DNA from: Triticum aestivum
Lineage: Eukaryota > Streptophyta > Magnoliopsida > Poales > Poaceae
Assembly (NCBI RefSeq): GCF_018294505.1
Contig: NC_057800.1
Location: 176,300,113 to 176,364,112, forward strand
DNA: 64,000 nt
Direction: 5' to 3'
The notes under the pieces were generated by a model. That model was given only the letters and a program-made list of their open reading frames with translations. It was not told the origin of the DNA and made no database searches. Position numbers and translations under genes: made by a program. Positions 42,658 to 55,959 of this stretch are shown here, one piece after another (position 1 is the stretch's first letter; each line of letters begins with the position of its first letter).

Positions 42658-45600
42658 TGTAACGCCCTCGATGCGGCTATATCTCCTACGTGTCGAAGCA
42701 CGACTTAGAGGCATAACCGCATTGAAAGCAATGTCGCAAGTAAGGTAATCTTCACAACATCCCATGTAATAAAGATAATAAAAGGGGAAGGTACATAGTT
42801 GGCTTACACTCGCCACGTCAATCAAAGTACATAAATAGCATTACATCAACCAATCACTCATGGCCCGACTACGGTGCCAAAATAATAGCTCAACCCAACA
42901 TGCGACACGGTCCTGATCGCCCCAACTGGGCACCACTACTGATCATCAGGGAAAGACACATAGTAACGGCGTGAGTCCTGGTCGAACTCCCACTTGAGCT
43001 CAAGCGCGTCATCTGGAGCGGAATCATCAGGCCCTGCATCTGGTTTGGAAGTAATCTGTGAGCCACAGGGACTCAGCAATCTCGCACCCTCGCGATCAAG
43101 ACTATTTAAGCTTGTAGGAAATGCAAGGTAAAATATGTGGAGCTGCAGCAAGCGACTAGCATATATGGTGGCTAACCTATTCGCAAATGAGAGCGAGAAG
43201 AGAAGGCAATGCACGAACGAACAACTAGAGAACAACCTGCACAAACATTACTCCAACACCGTGTTCACATCCCGGACACCGCCGAGAAGAGACCATCACG
43301 GTAACTCACATAGTTGATTCATGTTAATTAAGTTAAGGTTCAAGTTATCTACAAACGGACATTAACAAATTCCCATCTGCCCATAACCTCGGGCATGGCT
43401 TTCGAAAGTTCAAATCCCTGCAGGGGAGTCCCAACTTAGCCCATGACAAGCTCTCACGGTCAACGAAGGATATACCTCCTCCCAAGACATTCCGATCAGA
43501 CTCGGTATCCCGGTTCTACAAGACACTTTGAGAAGTTAAAACAAATCCAGCAACACCGCCCGAATGTGTCGACAAATCCCGATAGGAGCTGCACATATCT
43601 CGTTCCCAGGGCACACTCGGATAAGTAGTCCGTACAACTAAAACCAGCCCTCGAGTTTCCCCGAGGTGGCGCTACAAGGGGCTCTAGGTTGGACCAACAC
43701 TCAAAGGAGCACTAGCCCGGGGGGGTTTAAATAAGATGACCCTTGGGCTCTGGAAACCCAAGGTAAAAAGAGGCTAGGTGGCAAATGGTAAAACCAAGGT
43801 TGGGCATTGCTGGAAGAGTTTTATTCAAGGCGAACTATCAAGGGGTTCCCATTATTACCCAACCGCGTAAGGAACGCAAAATCCGGGAACATAACACTGA
43901 TATGACGGAAACTAGAGCGGCAAGAGTGGAACAAAACACTAGGCAAAAGGCCGAGCCTTCCACCCTTTACCTAGTATATAGATGCATTAAGATAACAAGA
44001 TAATATAATGATATCCCAACAATAAAATAATGTTCCAACAAGGAACGATCTCCAATCTTCACCTGCAATTAGCAATGCTATAAGAGGGGCTAAGCAAAGC
44101 GGTAACATAGCCAATCAACGGTTTGCTACGACATGGTGGGTTAGAGGTTTGACATGGCAATTTGGGAGGCATGATAAGCAAGTGGTAGGCATCATAGAAT
44201 AGGCATAGCAAAAGAGCGAGCATCTAGCAAAGCAAAGATAGAAGTGATTTCGAGGGTATGATCATATTGCCTGCAAAGTTGTCAGTGTTGACTGGATCCT
44301 CGAAAGCAAACTCAACGGGCTCCTCGTTAGCGAACTCGTCTCCCGGCTCTACCCAAACAAGACAAACAATCAAAAGTAACGCAATCAACCACGTGCAAAG
44401 CTCAAACAACATGATGCAAACATGGTATGCTATGCGGGATGCGATATGTGATGCATATGAAGATTTGACAAGGAATGATTGAACCTGGCCTCAACTTGGA
44501 AATCCAAGTGTGCCACTGGAAAGGTGAGATGATTTCGCTTGAAAACGATATAAAGAACGCCGGAATCGGAGACATGGTTTGGAAATGGCGAGCAAAACAA
44601 ATATGGCACCGGTCTGCGATATACAGAAAGTAGCCATCTAAATGCAACAAGACAAACATGCTACAACACCCAAACATGGCAACAAAATACATGGCAGGTA
44701 TCCATTCATGATGCTTAACAAAAGAGGAACACTGAGCTACGGCCAAATCATACATTTACAGGTTCAAACAAGCATGGCAAAAGTGCAATTGGTAAACAGA
44801 TCTCAGACTTGGTGAAATTAACACTTGTCTGGAATTTCAGATCAGGTACCACATTTTGGAGCAAGAAAACTATATGCTACACGAGCTTAACATGGCAAAG
44901 TAAATCATGTCATGGAGCTACTCAAAGAGCTTAACAAAAGTCCCTTAGTGACCTTGAGCCAAAAGGGATCAGAAAATACAATTGCAAGCATGTGAACATG
45001 GCAAAAACATAAACAGATCACAGACTTAGTGAAAACTGGAGCATGCGAGTCAGATATCAAGTAGGCATGTTTACGAGCTCGATGCACTCACTACAGAGCA
45101 TGTCATGACAATCTAAGCATACACCCATCAAGAATACACATTATACAAGCTAGACATGGTAAGAACAATAACATAGCATGCACGGACCAACTACAACATC
45201 CTCGGCAAAATCGCTAACAAGTAGATAATCTTCCCAAATTCACAAAATAGCAAAAGTAGAGCTCGATTGGCTCAATCTAGGGTGCTCCATAATTGCAAAT
45301 AAAGACATGGATGGATAGAGCACTACAAGATTAACAAATCATCCTTACTGATCATCCTGAAAAGAGGCACAGATCACTAGGAAACAACATGAACATATGG
45401 CATATTGATAAAAATAGATCAAGGACTTAGTGGAATTGCTAAGTCCCTGAAATCAGCATTAACGAATGCTCCACTTTGCAAGCTTGTGCTAGTCACCACA
45501 CACATCACAAAAATACATGGATGGCACCTCTGGAAAGATGAAAAAGCATATAACAAAACATATGTAGAGCTCAGGGGCATATCATGCACACAATAATCAT

Positions 45601-47251
45601 GGCAAAAATGACAAATAGCTAATTGGAGCAGCAGATCTGGCAATTATCTCAAATAGCACTCTTCCAACAGCATTTCGGGCATCAAGATGAACTCAAATGA
45701 AAATGATGCAATGAGATGAAATGATGTGCTCTCTGAGACGAACATTTTGATATGCTATATGCCCAAAACGGATCTATGGATGCAAAGTTACGGCACGATG
45801 AACATAGAAAAATAATTAAGGTTACGGGAGGAAAGTCAACCGTCTCAACTCAGATCCAGATCCGGCCGGGATCACTGTTCATGCACGGAAAAAGAGGACA
45901 CCGGAGCTTCGCCGGAGAAGAAGGAGACCGGACGGAGGGGGTCGAGGAGGAGGAGACCGGAGCGGGGTGGTGCCGGACGCGGTTGGCGGCGGGGCGGCGG
46001 GGCTCGCCGGCGCGGGACGGCGGCCGGTGAGGGAGGCAGGNNNNNNNNNNNNNNNNNNNNNNNNNNNNNNNNNNNNNNNNNNNNNNNNNNNNNNNNNNNN
46101 NNNNNNNNNNNNNNNNNNNNNNNNNNNNNNNNNNNNNNNNNNNNNNNNNNNNNNNNNNNNNNNNNNNNNNNNNNNNNNNNNNNNNNNNNNNNNNNNNNNN
46201 NNNNNNNNNNNNNNNNNNNNNNNNNNNNNNNNNNNNNNNNNNNNNNNNNNNNNNNNNNNNNNNNNNNNNNNNNNNNNNNNNNNNNNNNNNNNNNNNNNNN
46301 NNNNNNNNNNNNNNNNNNNNNNNNNNNNNNNNNNNNNNNNNNNNNNNNNNNNNNNNNNNNNNNNNNNNNNNNNNNNNNNNNNNNNNNNNNNNNNNNNNNN
46401 NNNNNNNNNNNNNNNNNNNNNNNNNNNNNNNNNNNNNNNNNNNNNNNNNNNNNNNNNNNNNNNNNNNNNNNNNNNNNNNNNNNNNNNNNNNNNNNNNNNN
46501 GCCTCGGCGGCGGTGGCTTTGGGCCGGGGGGGCTGGCGATGGGCTCTCTGGGCCCGGCGGATCCGGCGAAGTGGGCACCCGGGTGGACGAATGGGAGACC
46601 GCCACGTGGTGGCGGCGGGACGAAAAGAACGTGTCCGCCGGCGAGGTTTTGTCCAGCGCGTGAGGAGAGGGAGGGATTAGGGTTTGCCCGAGATTTCGAA
46701 TGGGGGGGGTCTTTATATAGGCATAGAGGGAGCTAGGAGAGTCCAAATGAGGTGCGGTTTTCAGCCACGCGATCGTGATCGAACGCTCTAGATGGCGGAG
46801 AGGGTTTTGGTGGGTTTTGGGCCAAAATGGAGGGGTGTTGGGCTGCAACACACACAAGGCCTTCTCGGTCCCTCGGTTAACCGTTGGAGCATCAAACGAA
46901 GTCCAAATGGTACGAAACTTGACAGGCGGTCTACCGGTAGTAAACCAAGGCCGCTTGGCAAGTCTCGGTCCAATCCGAAAATGTTTAACCCCCACATATG
47001 AAAGAAAGGTAGAAATGACCACCGGAGGAGAACGAAGTGCCGGAATGCAAAACGGACAACGGGGAAAAAGCTCGGATGCATGAGACGAACACGTATGCAA
47101 ATGCAATGCACATGATGACATGATATGAGATGCATGACATGACAACAACACACGGAGACAAAAACCCGAACCCGAGAAAATAAAATAACTTAGCGCCGGA
47201 AACGGCAAGAGTTGGAGTACATATTGGGTAAATTACATCCGGGGTGTTACA
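42658..47251 (-). repeat. 5' LTR of the chromovirus, with assembly gap
   Basis: Plus-strand ends are TGTAACGCCC...GGGGTGTTACA. It is very similar to 33133-37302 with few differences by eye. A run of 460 N lies at 46041-46500. If the N run replaces the 49 bases present in the other LTR, this LTR is 4183 bp, close to the partner's 4176. Confidence 0.88.
46041..46500. other. Assembly gap (460 N)
   Basis: Unresolved bases in the GC-rich leader of the LTR. The homologous stretch in the other LTR (about 36509-36557) is 49 bases, so the gap is probably much shorter than drawn. The apparent 452- and 237-codon frames across it are artefacts. Confidence 0.9.
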
Positions 47252-47256
47252 CGGAC

Positions 47257-47302
47257 GCGGGAGGCGGCGTCGGCGGCGGTGGGGGGATGCCGCCGAAGGT
47301 GG
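47257..47302 (-). other. Harbinger segment between the two LTR elements
   Basis: GC-rich 46-bp piece that continues the G-rich Harbinger leader from 24656; it ends with GGTGG, the LARD target duplication. Confidence 0.65.
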
Positions 47303-50300
47303 TGTAACACCCATGATGCGGGTATATCTCCCACGTGTTGGAGCACGACTTAGAGGCATAACCACATAGTAGGCGTGTCGCAAGAGGGGTAATCTTTACA
47401 CATCCCATGTACTGAATAAGAAAGGGATAAAGAGTTGGCTTACAATCGACACTTTACACAATACATAAATATAGCATTACATCATCCAGAATACAATCAA
47501 GGTCCGACTACGGAACCAAAATAAAAGAAGACCACCCCTAATTCTAGATCCCCGGTCGTTCCGACTGGGCTCCACTACTGATCAACTGGAAATGAAACAA
47601 GACTACGAACACGATCTTCATCGAGCTCCCACTTGAGCTCAGCGGCGTCATCTTCACTGGTATCATCGGCACCTGCAACTGTTTGGAAGTATCTATGAGT
47701 CACGGGGACTCAGCAATTTCACACCCTCGCGATCAAGACTATTTAAGCTTATGGGTAGGAAAGGGTAGTGAGCTGGAGCTGCAGCAAGCACTTGCATATA
47801 TGGTGGCTAACTTACGCAAATGAGAGCGAGAAGAGAAGAAAAGCACGGTCATGAACTAGAAGTGATCCTGAAACTACTTATGTTCAAACATAACTCCAAA
47901 GCCGTGTTCACTTCCCGGACTCCGCCGGAAAAAGACCATCATGACTACACACGCGGTTGATACATTTTAATTAAGTTAAGTGTCAAGTTCTCTACAACCG
48001 GACATTAACAAATTCCCATCTGCCCATAACCGCGGGCACGGCTTTCGAAAGTTCAAAACCCTGCAGGGGTGTCCCAACTTAGCCCATCACAAGCTCTCAC
48101 GGTCAACGTAGGATATTCCTTCTCCCAGGACGACCCGATCAGGCTCAGAATCCCGGTTACAAGACATTTCGACAGTGGTAAAACAAGACCAGCAAAGCCA
48201 CCCAAATGTGCCGACAAATCCCGATAGGAGCTGCACATATCTCGTTCTCAGGGCACACTGGATTGTCCAAGATTCCGGTAGGCCAACCCAGAGTTGCCCC
48301 TGGTAGCCACCGGCTGCTGACAGGTTGGACCAACACTCAGAGGAGCACTGGCCCGGGGGTTCAAAATAAGGATGACCCTTGAGTCTGCAGAACCCAAGGG
48401 AAAAAGTCTTAGGTGGCAAATGGTAAAACCAAGGTTGGGCCTTGCTGGAGGAGTGTTAGTCAAAGGGAACTGTCAAGGGGTTCCCATTATAACCCAAACG
48501 CGTAAGGAACGCAAAATCAAGGAACATAACACCGGTATGACAGAAACTAAGGCCGAGCCTTCCACCCTTTACCAAGTTTTTAGATACATTAATTAAAATA
48601 AGAGATATTGTGATATCCCAAAAGAATATCCATGTTCCAACATGGAACAAACTCCATCTTCACTTGCAACTAACAACGCTATAAGATGGGCTGAGCAAAT
48701 CGGTAACATAGCCAAACAATGGTTTGCTAGGACAAGGTGGGTTAGAGGCTTGACATGGCTATATGGGAGGCATGATATAGCAAGTGGTAGGTATCGCAGC
48801 ATAGCAAAAGAGCGAGCAACTAGCAAGCAAAGATAGAATTGATTTCGAGGGTATGGTCATCTTGCCTGCAAAGTTCTCAAAGAAGGCGAAGGCTTGATCC
48901 TTGTAAACGTACTTAACGGGTTCCTCGATCACGAACTCGTCTCCCGGCTCTATCCGAAGCAAGAACACAAGTAAAGGGAACAACCATCAACCACGGTGCA
49001 ATGCGCAAGCAACATGATGCGAAACATGGCATGATATGTGGGATGTGATAAGCAATGCATATGCATGCTCCAGAAGGGAAAGATTGAACCAGGCCTAAAA
49101 TTGGCAAACTAAGTGCGCCGCTGGAAAGATGAGTTGATTTCGGTTGAAATCGATATAAAGATCACCGGAATCGGATGCACAGTATGCAAATGGAAAGCAA
49201 AACAAGAATGGCACAATTCTGCGATTAACAGCACGATGCCATCTAGAATGCAACAAGAAGCTAAGCTACTGCACTCCAACATAGCAACAAAGCACATGGC
49301 AGTGATCTACTCAAGATGCTTGACAAAAGATGAACACTGAGCTACGGCTAAATCACACAAGAGCAGGTTCAACCAAGCATGGCAAAAGTGCACAGACAAA
49401 GCTACAAGTTAAATGGAGCTCAATATGCAACGAGTTGCATATTGACGGAACACCACAACAATTATTTAGTTCTCTCTCGTTTAAGTACTCAACAACATTA
49501 CATGTTTGTTAGCATGGCAAGGGGTGAAGCATAACAAAACTACCTATCTAGGCAAGTTTAAATGAGGCCGGAACGCCAAACAACAATTCCGCTAAATCCC
49601 CATATGCATTTATCAATTTGGTGCAACAACAATTTTAAACATTTAAATGTTATTATCATGATGCGAATGACATGTGCAAGTTTTATGCAGTTTTTATGAA
49701 AATGTTGACATGAACAAGATATGAAGCATTTGTCATCGTGGCGGAAACGAAAGGCGTGCCACGGCAACGAATCCGAAAATGATGCCATGGCAACATATCG
49801 GTTCTGGTAGCTCATGGAGATACCGATGCAAAAGAAGATGTGACGGGAGCGTGTCATGCGATGAACCGTGGGGTGCTCCCGGTTACCGGGTTCCCACATG
49901 TCGACGGCAAGGCAACGAGGAACTCGCAAAGAACAACTCAGACATGATGCAACCACGAGCATCTCATACATCACACAACATTCTTTCACGAGCGTCGTCT
50001 CGGTGGTTATACCTTTGAAGCGTGCGTTTCGAAGCGGATCGGTTCGTGGAGGAAGTAGTCGTTCACGGGTCGTCGAGGGAAGTAGTGGTTCATGTACGTA
50101 GATGTTCGGGGTCACGACACGGAACTTGACGTCCACGGGGCCTTCAGGGATGGTCGTGGTACATGTTTTAAGGGGAAGTGGAGGTTCTCGCGATCTCGGC
50201 GATGGTAGTGGTATATGTTTCGAAGGTGAACTTGACAAATTCGAATCCCTTCAGGGTTGTCGTGGTACTTGGGGTCTTCGGACACGCCGGTCTCGTTCTT

Positions 50301-52043
50301 GCGATGTTAGTTGAACTTGACATATCCGAGGGATCTGGGTGTCGCGGTACTTGGCGAAAAACACGTCGAGGGTACTTGTACTCGCATCATCGTGGAAGTA
50401 GTCGTTCGGGCTCCCGTGTGGACTTGCCGGTCTTGGTCTCCACGGCGTAGTTGTCAAAAAGCATCATCAGAACTTGGGCGAATCCAGAGGCGTGCACGCC
50501 TAGTAGAGGAACTTGACGCATTCAAACGAAGCAACACAACAGGCCTCGGTTCTTGGTAGTCAATGAAGGGAGGCGGCCGACGAAGCAGCAGCAAGGTGCG
50601 TACAGCCACGACGGACACCATGGCCGTGAGGAGCGGGACCTCTGGCACGAGACCAGCAGCGAGGCACGCACATGCAGGAAGGCGGCGAGGTCGACAGCGG
50701 CTGGCGGCGAGTGGAACAGCTCGGACGGCGAGGTCGCTGGCAGGAGAGGCTGCGACATGGCCGGGCTTCGGCTGTCGACGGCTCTGGTGCGGAGCTTGAG
50801 GCGGCGGCTGGGTTCTTGCCGGAGGAGGACCGAGCAACATGCGAGCAGAGGAGGCGGGGTTGGCGCCTGAGTTGTCCTCTTCTCCGTGGCTCTGGACGAC
50901 GACGATGATTTGAGGCAGGGCACCACGAGCGGCTGCACTGGCGTTGGAACTTGGCGCGGAAGACGACGAGGGGCTCCAGGAAGGAGATGGCGGCGGGCAG
51001 AGGCACGGGTCCGGGCGGTGGAGGTAGCAGGCCGGCAGCAACGGCTACCGGGGCTTCATCCTACTCACTCCCCCTGCTTGATGCAGGAGCATGCGCCTGA
51101 GATCCAAGGCGGGAGAGGCGCGATGCAGGGTTACAAGGGAGAGGGGCCCGAGCGAGGGGAAGAAGGAGCATGGGGGATCGAGAGCAAGGAGATGGGTGGG
51201 GGATCGAGCGGGTGGCATCAGGCACGGGCGCTCCTGGCGGAGTGAGGAGGGAGACGAGGGAAGGGAACGAGGGAGATGGAGAGGAAGCGACTGGGCCTAG
51301 GTTAGATCGGGGAGAGACTGGACCTTGGAGGCCAGCCCAGGGAGAGGGAAATGGCCAGAGGCTTGCAGGAGCTGCGGGAAACCTTGGACCAAATGGGCCG
51401 TGGGAGGCCAAAATGGCATGTCTGGGCTCTGTCTCTCCTATTTCCTTCTCTTTACAAAAACAGAGAAATAAGAGAAAGGAAAAGAGAGAAGAGAAGGTTA
51501 GAGGAAGAATTTGGGTATGTGGTTAATTTTCTTGGACTCACGCAAATATGCTCGGTCTGAGAAAATTAGAAAAGGCCAGATCGAACGATAAGAATTCAAT
51601 CTCATTTGAATTTAATTCAAATGGGTTTGAACTAGGACGAGGTTTTAGGAGTATCCAAAAATGTTGAGAATTTTGGTAGAGCTCCGGAAAAAGGTAAAAG
51701 AATTATTGGCAAGGCTAGAGAGTCGAAACTTGTAGAAGAAAAAGGTCAAGGGATTTAATATGCAAGTGGGTTCATGGGTGATTCCAAAACAATGGAATAT
51801 TTTATAATATCTCCCTAAATATCGGGAGGGTAAGTTATAAAGAGAAACCACCATGTGAGTTCCCTCAATTTAAATGGATCGAAGATCCATACGGTTTATT
51901 TAGTTGAGTTGGAAAGATTAAAGACATGATGACATGATGCAATGCACATGATGCAATGATGAATGCAACAAGCAAAAACAAATCACACAACGAATCTCGA
52001 AAACCCTGGAAGGCATCTGGAGCTCCAGTCTTGGGGCATCACA
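47303..52043 (-). repeat. 3' LTR of LARD-like element
   Basis: Plus-strand ends TGTAACACCC...GGGGCATCACA. The first roughly 2.2 kb is homologous to the chromovirus LTR (for example GTAAGGAACGCAAAATC near 48503 and near 34337). The region 49500-52043 shows no obvious match to it. GC-rich frames on both strands at 50450-51400 are not conserved as proteins. Confidence 0.82.
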
Positions 52044-55000
52044 ACACTCCACCACTACGAGAGGATCTCGTCCCGAGATCTAGGATGGCACCGGAGGGAA
52101 ACGGAAGAGGAATAGAAGAGGTAAAACTAAGTCGCTTCTTTGACAAACGAGTGAAACCAAAGAACCTTGTGAGGTTGAACAAATTGAAAGAAAGAATGCA
52201 ACGAAGAAGAACAAAGTTGCAAACACTCCGTTAGACAAGAGGAACAAGGAACATTACTAGAACCTTGTAGGTTGAAAGACATAAGAAAAGTGTTTAAATG
52301 TACAAGAAGTACATGCAAGCACTCCGGTTGAAACGAGATGTACAAGGAATGATAAAGATCAAATACGATAACACTCCGGTTGGAAATGGAAGGCATAGAA
52401 TATGAACTTGGCAACATGAAAGCACTTGGATGAGAGTCTGGTTAGAAGAGGAATGAAAGACACAACACTCTGGTTAAAACAAGATAGAGAAGGAATAAGA
52501 ATGATATAATTTGGACAACACTCCGACTGTAAATGAAAGGAATTGAATATGAACTAGATACGATGAGAGGATACTTGATGAAAACACACTGCCTCCGGAG
52601 CTATTGAATGAATGGCACAAGAGGTAAGAAGATTTCAGACAGCACTCCGGTTGAGAAGGGAGGCAAAACTTGACAAAATGGGAAGAACTTGAAAAGAGGG
52701 CACGACACTCCAGTTAGATGGATAAGCAAAAGGAAAGAATGTGATCTTTGACAAAAATGGGATGATGAGTGAAGAGAGCAACATCGCTATGCCTCCAGAA
52801 CGAAAGAATAGAAGTTATATCATTGGAATAACAAAATGGAGAAGAAAATGCCAACTTTTGCCCTAGGGGGGGCTTGAAGAAGCATCGTTAGGAGAAGGGT
52901 CGAACGGAGTTGTTGGAAAACCAACAACAAAAGATATGATTTCCAATGGTCTTAAGGAAAACATCCCCAAATTATGAGGTGAAGACCAGCCACTAACGAA
53001 ATCAATTAGTTGGATTGAGATCAACAAGGAGATGAAAACTCCTTCATCGAGATGAGAAGCAGAAATTGGATCATAGATAAGCACCATAATGGCAACATTC
53101 CCAATGGAAGGCTTTAGGTGAAATATATACAAAGATAACTCTAATGAAGAGATTGATGGATTTAAATATGTCACTATTTGAAAACTTGTGAATCATGAAA
53201 CATGAAGGGAAAATGTCAAGAAAGACATAACCCCACCTGAAAAAGATAAGATAGAAAGAATTTCACTTCAGAATGCAAGATGAAGAATACTTGAGCTCCT
53301 CTGAAAATAATCTCGATGAACACTTCGAGAAGGAATTAAATCCTTGATGAACCATCATGTAGAGCCTCCATGAAGAACTTCGGTAATAAAAGAATGATCA
53401 AATGAAAAGTAAGTTGAAAGGAACTCCGGTAGGAGCCTTGCAATGATTTAGATGGAGCTTTGAAATGATATAACCGAGAAAACTTGGAACTCCAAAAAGA
53501 AAGATGAACAACTTGAATCGAGAATTGATACCACGAATGAACTCCAGAGGAAGGAACTAAACACTTGGATGAAACAAGAATAAGAATTATGTTATGCGTA
53601 TCCTTCACCAATTTAAATTGATGACAAACAACGGATTTGGCATACTACTTATTCTCGATGAAAAAAGATTGAAGAGAGATATTTCTCAACTTGGGAAGGT
53701 CTTCAACGAACCACCGGTAGGATTTGGGAAGAATGAATGAATTGATACGGTAATGAAGGGAAGAGAGATCTTGAACGAACCACCATAGGAATTGAAAATG
53801 AATGAATAAAGATGAAGAAACACCGGGAAGGATTAGCAAATAAACGAAGATACTTGAGAGAATTTAGAGGCAAGTGAAAGAAGAGATCCCGAGCTGATTA
53901 GATAATACTTGAATGATGCACCGGTAAGATTTTGGGAATGATAGCTGAAAGCTGAGAATGAATAAACCTGAAATGATGGCCTTCGGAGAATCAAACTGAA
54001 AAGAATCTTGAATTTCTCCGGATAGGAGAATAGAATTCTCACAATCAAAACAATTATGAGAGGATGGCATCAAGCTAGAAGCACGAATCTTGAAAAGAAT
54101 GGAGCAAGATTTAAGAGAAACTCTTCTTCGGTCTTCAAAATCTGAGAATGACGACGAGAAACACCACCATGAATTATTGAGGCGCTCCGGAATGGAAATT
54201 GGAAAGGTTGAGCCAATGATGAAAAGAATTTGAAAGATCTTGGAGAAAGACGTATGACTGATGATAATGCATTCTTACGTCAGACTTGTGAAAAAGAATT
54301 GAGAATAACTCCGGGAAAATTAGAAGAGTCAGGTAAGATCCTGGGAAAAGACCTGTGGGTTAGGGCCCACTCAAAAGAAAAGCACCGTTGAACAATTTGA
54401 AGAGAGATTGCACTGGTTGAATAAAATAGCTTGAATGAGGTAACAACCTCGAAATAGGTTGAACGGATCTTGAATGAAAAGACGAGCCTTCTGAGATATC
54501 TTCAGCACTCCCGAACAATTGAATAGCGAGAAGTGGATGATTAAGAGGTGCACCGACATGGAAAAGCATTTGAAACAAGGAAAAGAATATGATCAACCCT
54601 GAAAGGCTTGAGTTGGAACCACCGGAGAAGGAAAAGAACGAAGAATAATGAACTTGAAGCTCCATTAGAATCTTCCTGAGAATCACCGGATAAGAACATT
54701 GACGGAAAAGAATGGAGAGACTTCCTATCAATAAAATGATACTTGATTCAGAAATCTGAGTCCTTGAAAAAACAAGGGTGGGAGGGCGGGAAAAACAAGG
54801 ACAACTTTGGACAGATGAAATGAACAACATTGGGAAAACCGAGAGGTGATCTTGCGGATGTTGAAAAAAGATCGGATCCACTTGAAGAGAAGCACATCGG
54901 TTGGAAGATAGAATTGAGATGAAAACCTTGATGATGAAGAAGGATTAGCATCCACATAGAAATATGCTTAGGGAAGGTATGGAATCAACACTTGACATTG

Positions 55001-55959
55001 AAGCAACTCGAATACCACAACTCAAGACAAAAAATGGATTGGCTTGCAAAATAAGCCGGAACAAACATATGATAGAGATTTCGTCCGAAGTTTTCGTGGT
55101 GGGGCCCACACGGGCTCGATCATACAGCACCATCATGTACAAGGCAGTGCACATGACATACAAAGCGTCCCCGAGTCAGCATAGCCAAGGACTCTTTAAG
55201 ACACAACGAGACCACTGTAAAACCAACCGTGGATAGGCGGACCACTGGACGTCGAACCCCAATTTCATATCATACATCTGTCGGAAAGATATCCTAGGAG
55301 CTACTTGAATTCCCACTTATAAACTCCCGAAACTTTCTACTTATGCAATCAGGTGTTGGGGATACAGGGGAAGCATAATATCTCACCCAAAACTAGCAAA
55401 TCCTACATCCAGCTATATCCATCCTTCAACACATAACCAAGAAACCTTCGGAAATCATTTACCTCAACCTTCGAAAAGCATAAATTATATGAGTTATGGA
55501 AATACTCCCGAACTCCCGCCCTAGTACTGGGTGGCGTCGAGGTTATCTCACCAACAACTGCATAAAAAGAGATTTTCGATGTCGCCGAAACTCAGGTATT
55601 CTAGAACTGCAACGATGAAATTGTGATGATAACACCTCGGAGCTCAACTCTTAGGGACACTGCCACAACCCCTAAATGTCAGGAGGCACCAAGAACAATG
55701 TTCTCATCACAAAACCATCGGAAACGATTCCAAGATACCCGCGTGATCCTAAAAAAATTAGTGAAATTGTAGAAGAGAAGAGTCAAAACTCTACGTCATG
55801 AAGCCTCACCAGAGCGACGAAGGGACTGAGGAGTAAAAAGAATACTACTCTCCGATATATATAATCCTATAAGACTCAAAACATTTTTCTAGACTCAACA
55901 ACGCCAGCGATTCGATCAAGCAGGGGGCTCCTAAGTCGCGGAAGGCTCTGATACCAACT
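52044..55959 (-). other. Non-coding interior of LARD-like element
   Basis: The first about 50 bases match the polypurine-tract side of the chromovirus (CTCCACCACTACGA at 52048, then GATCTCGTCCCGAGATCTAG). From 52220 an ACACTCCGGTTG-type motif recurs irregularly (about 52222, 52319, 52371, 52464, 52517, 52642, 52704, and weaker copies later). The plus strand is purine-rich throughout. The last about 650 bases match the chromovirus 5' leader. No reading frame resembles gag, protease, RT or integrase. Confidence 0.75.
55944..55956 (-). other. Primer binding site of LARD-like element (initiator-Met)
   Basis: TGGTATCAGAGCC on the minus strand, three bases after the 5' LTR; exact complement of the initiator-tRNA-Met 3' end. 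Confidence 0.85.

Larger units (their letters stand above)
24657..47251 (-). mobile_element. Del/Tekay-like chromovirus (gypsy) with about 4.18-kb LTRs
   Basis: Minus-strand element. The right LTR (42658-47251) is the 5' LTR, followed on that strand by the primer site, gag-pol (about 41729-37339) and the 3' LTR (24657-24662 plus 33133-37302). The 3' LTR is interrupted six bases from its end by Angela element 2. Flanks CGGTC (24652-24656) and CGGAC (47252-47256) look like a target duplication with one substitution. The order protease, reverse transcriptase, RNase H, integrase and a C-terminal chromodomain-like region, with very long LTRs, fits the Del/Tekay lineage. Without Angela 2, and with the N gap corrected, it is about 13.7 kb. 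Confidence 0.85.

Noticed and set aside
45850..47208. 452- and 237-codon frames across the N run
   Set aside because: They exist only because N codons contain no stops.
50450..51400. Frames up to 195 codons on both strands, repeated at 59090-59935
   Set aside because: GC-rich part of the LARD LTR; the two copies differ by frameshifts and no frame is favoured.
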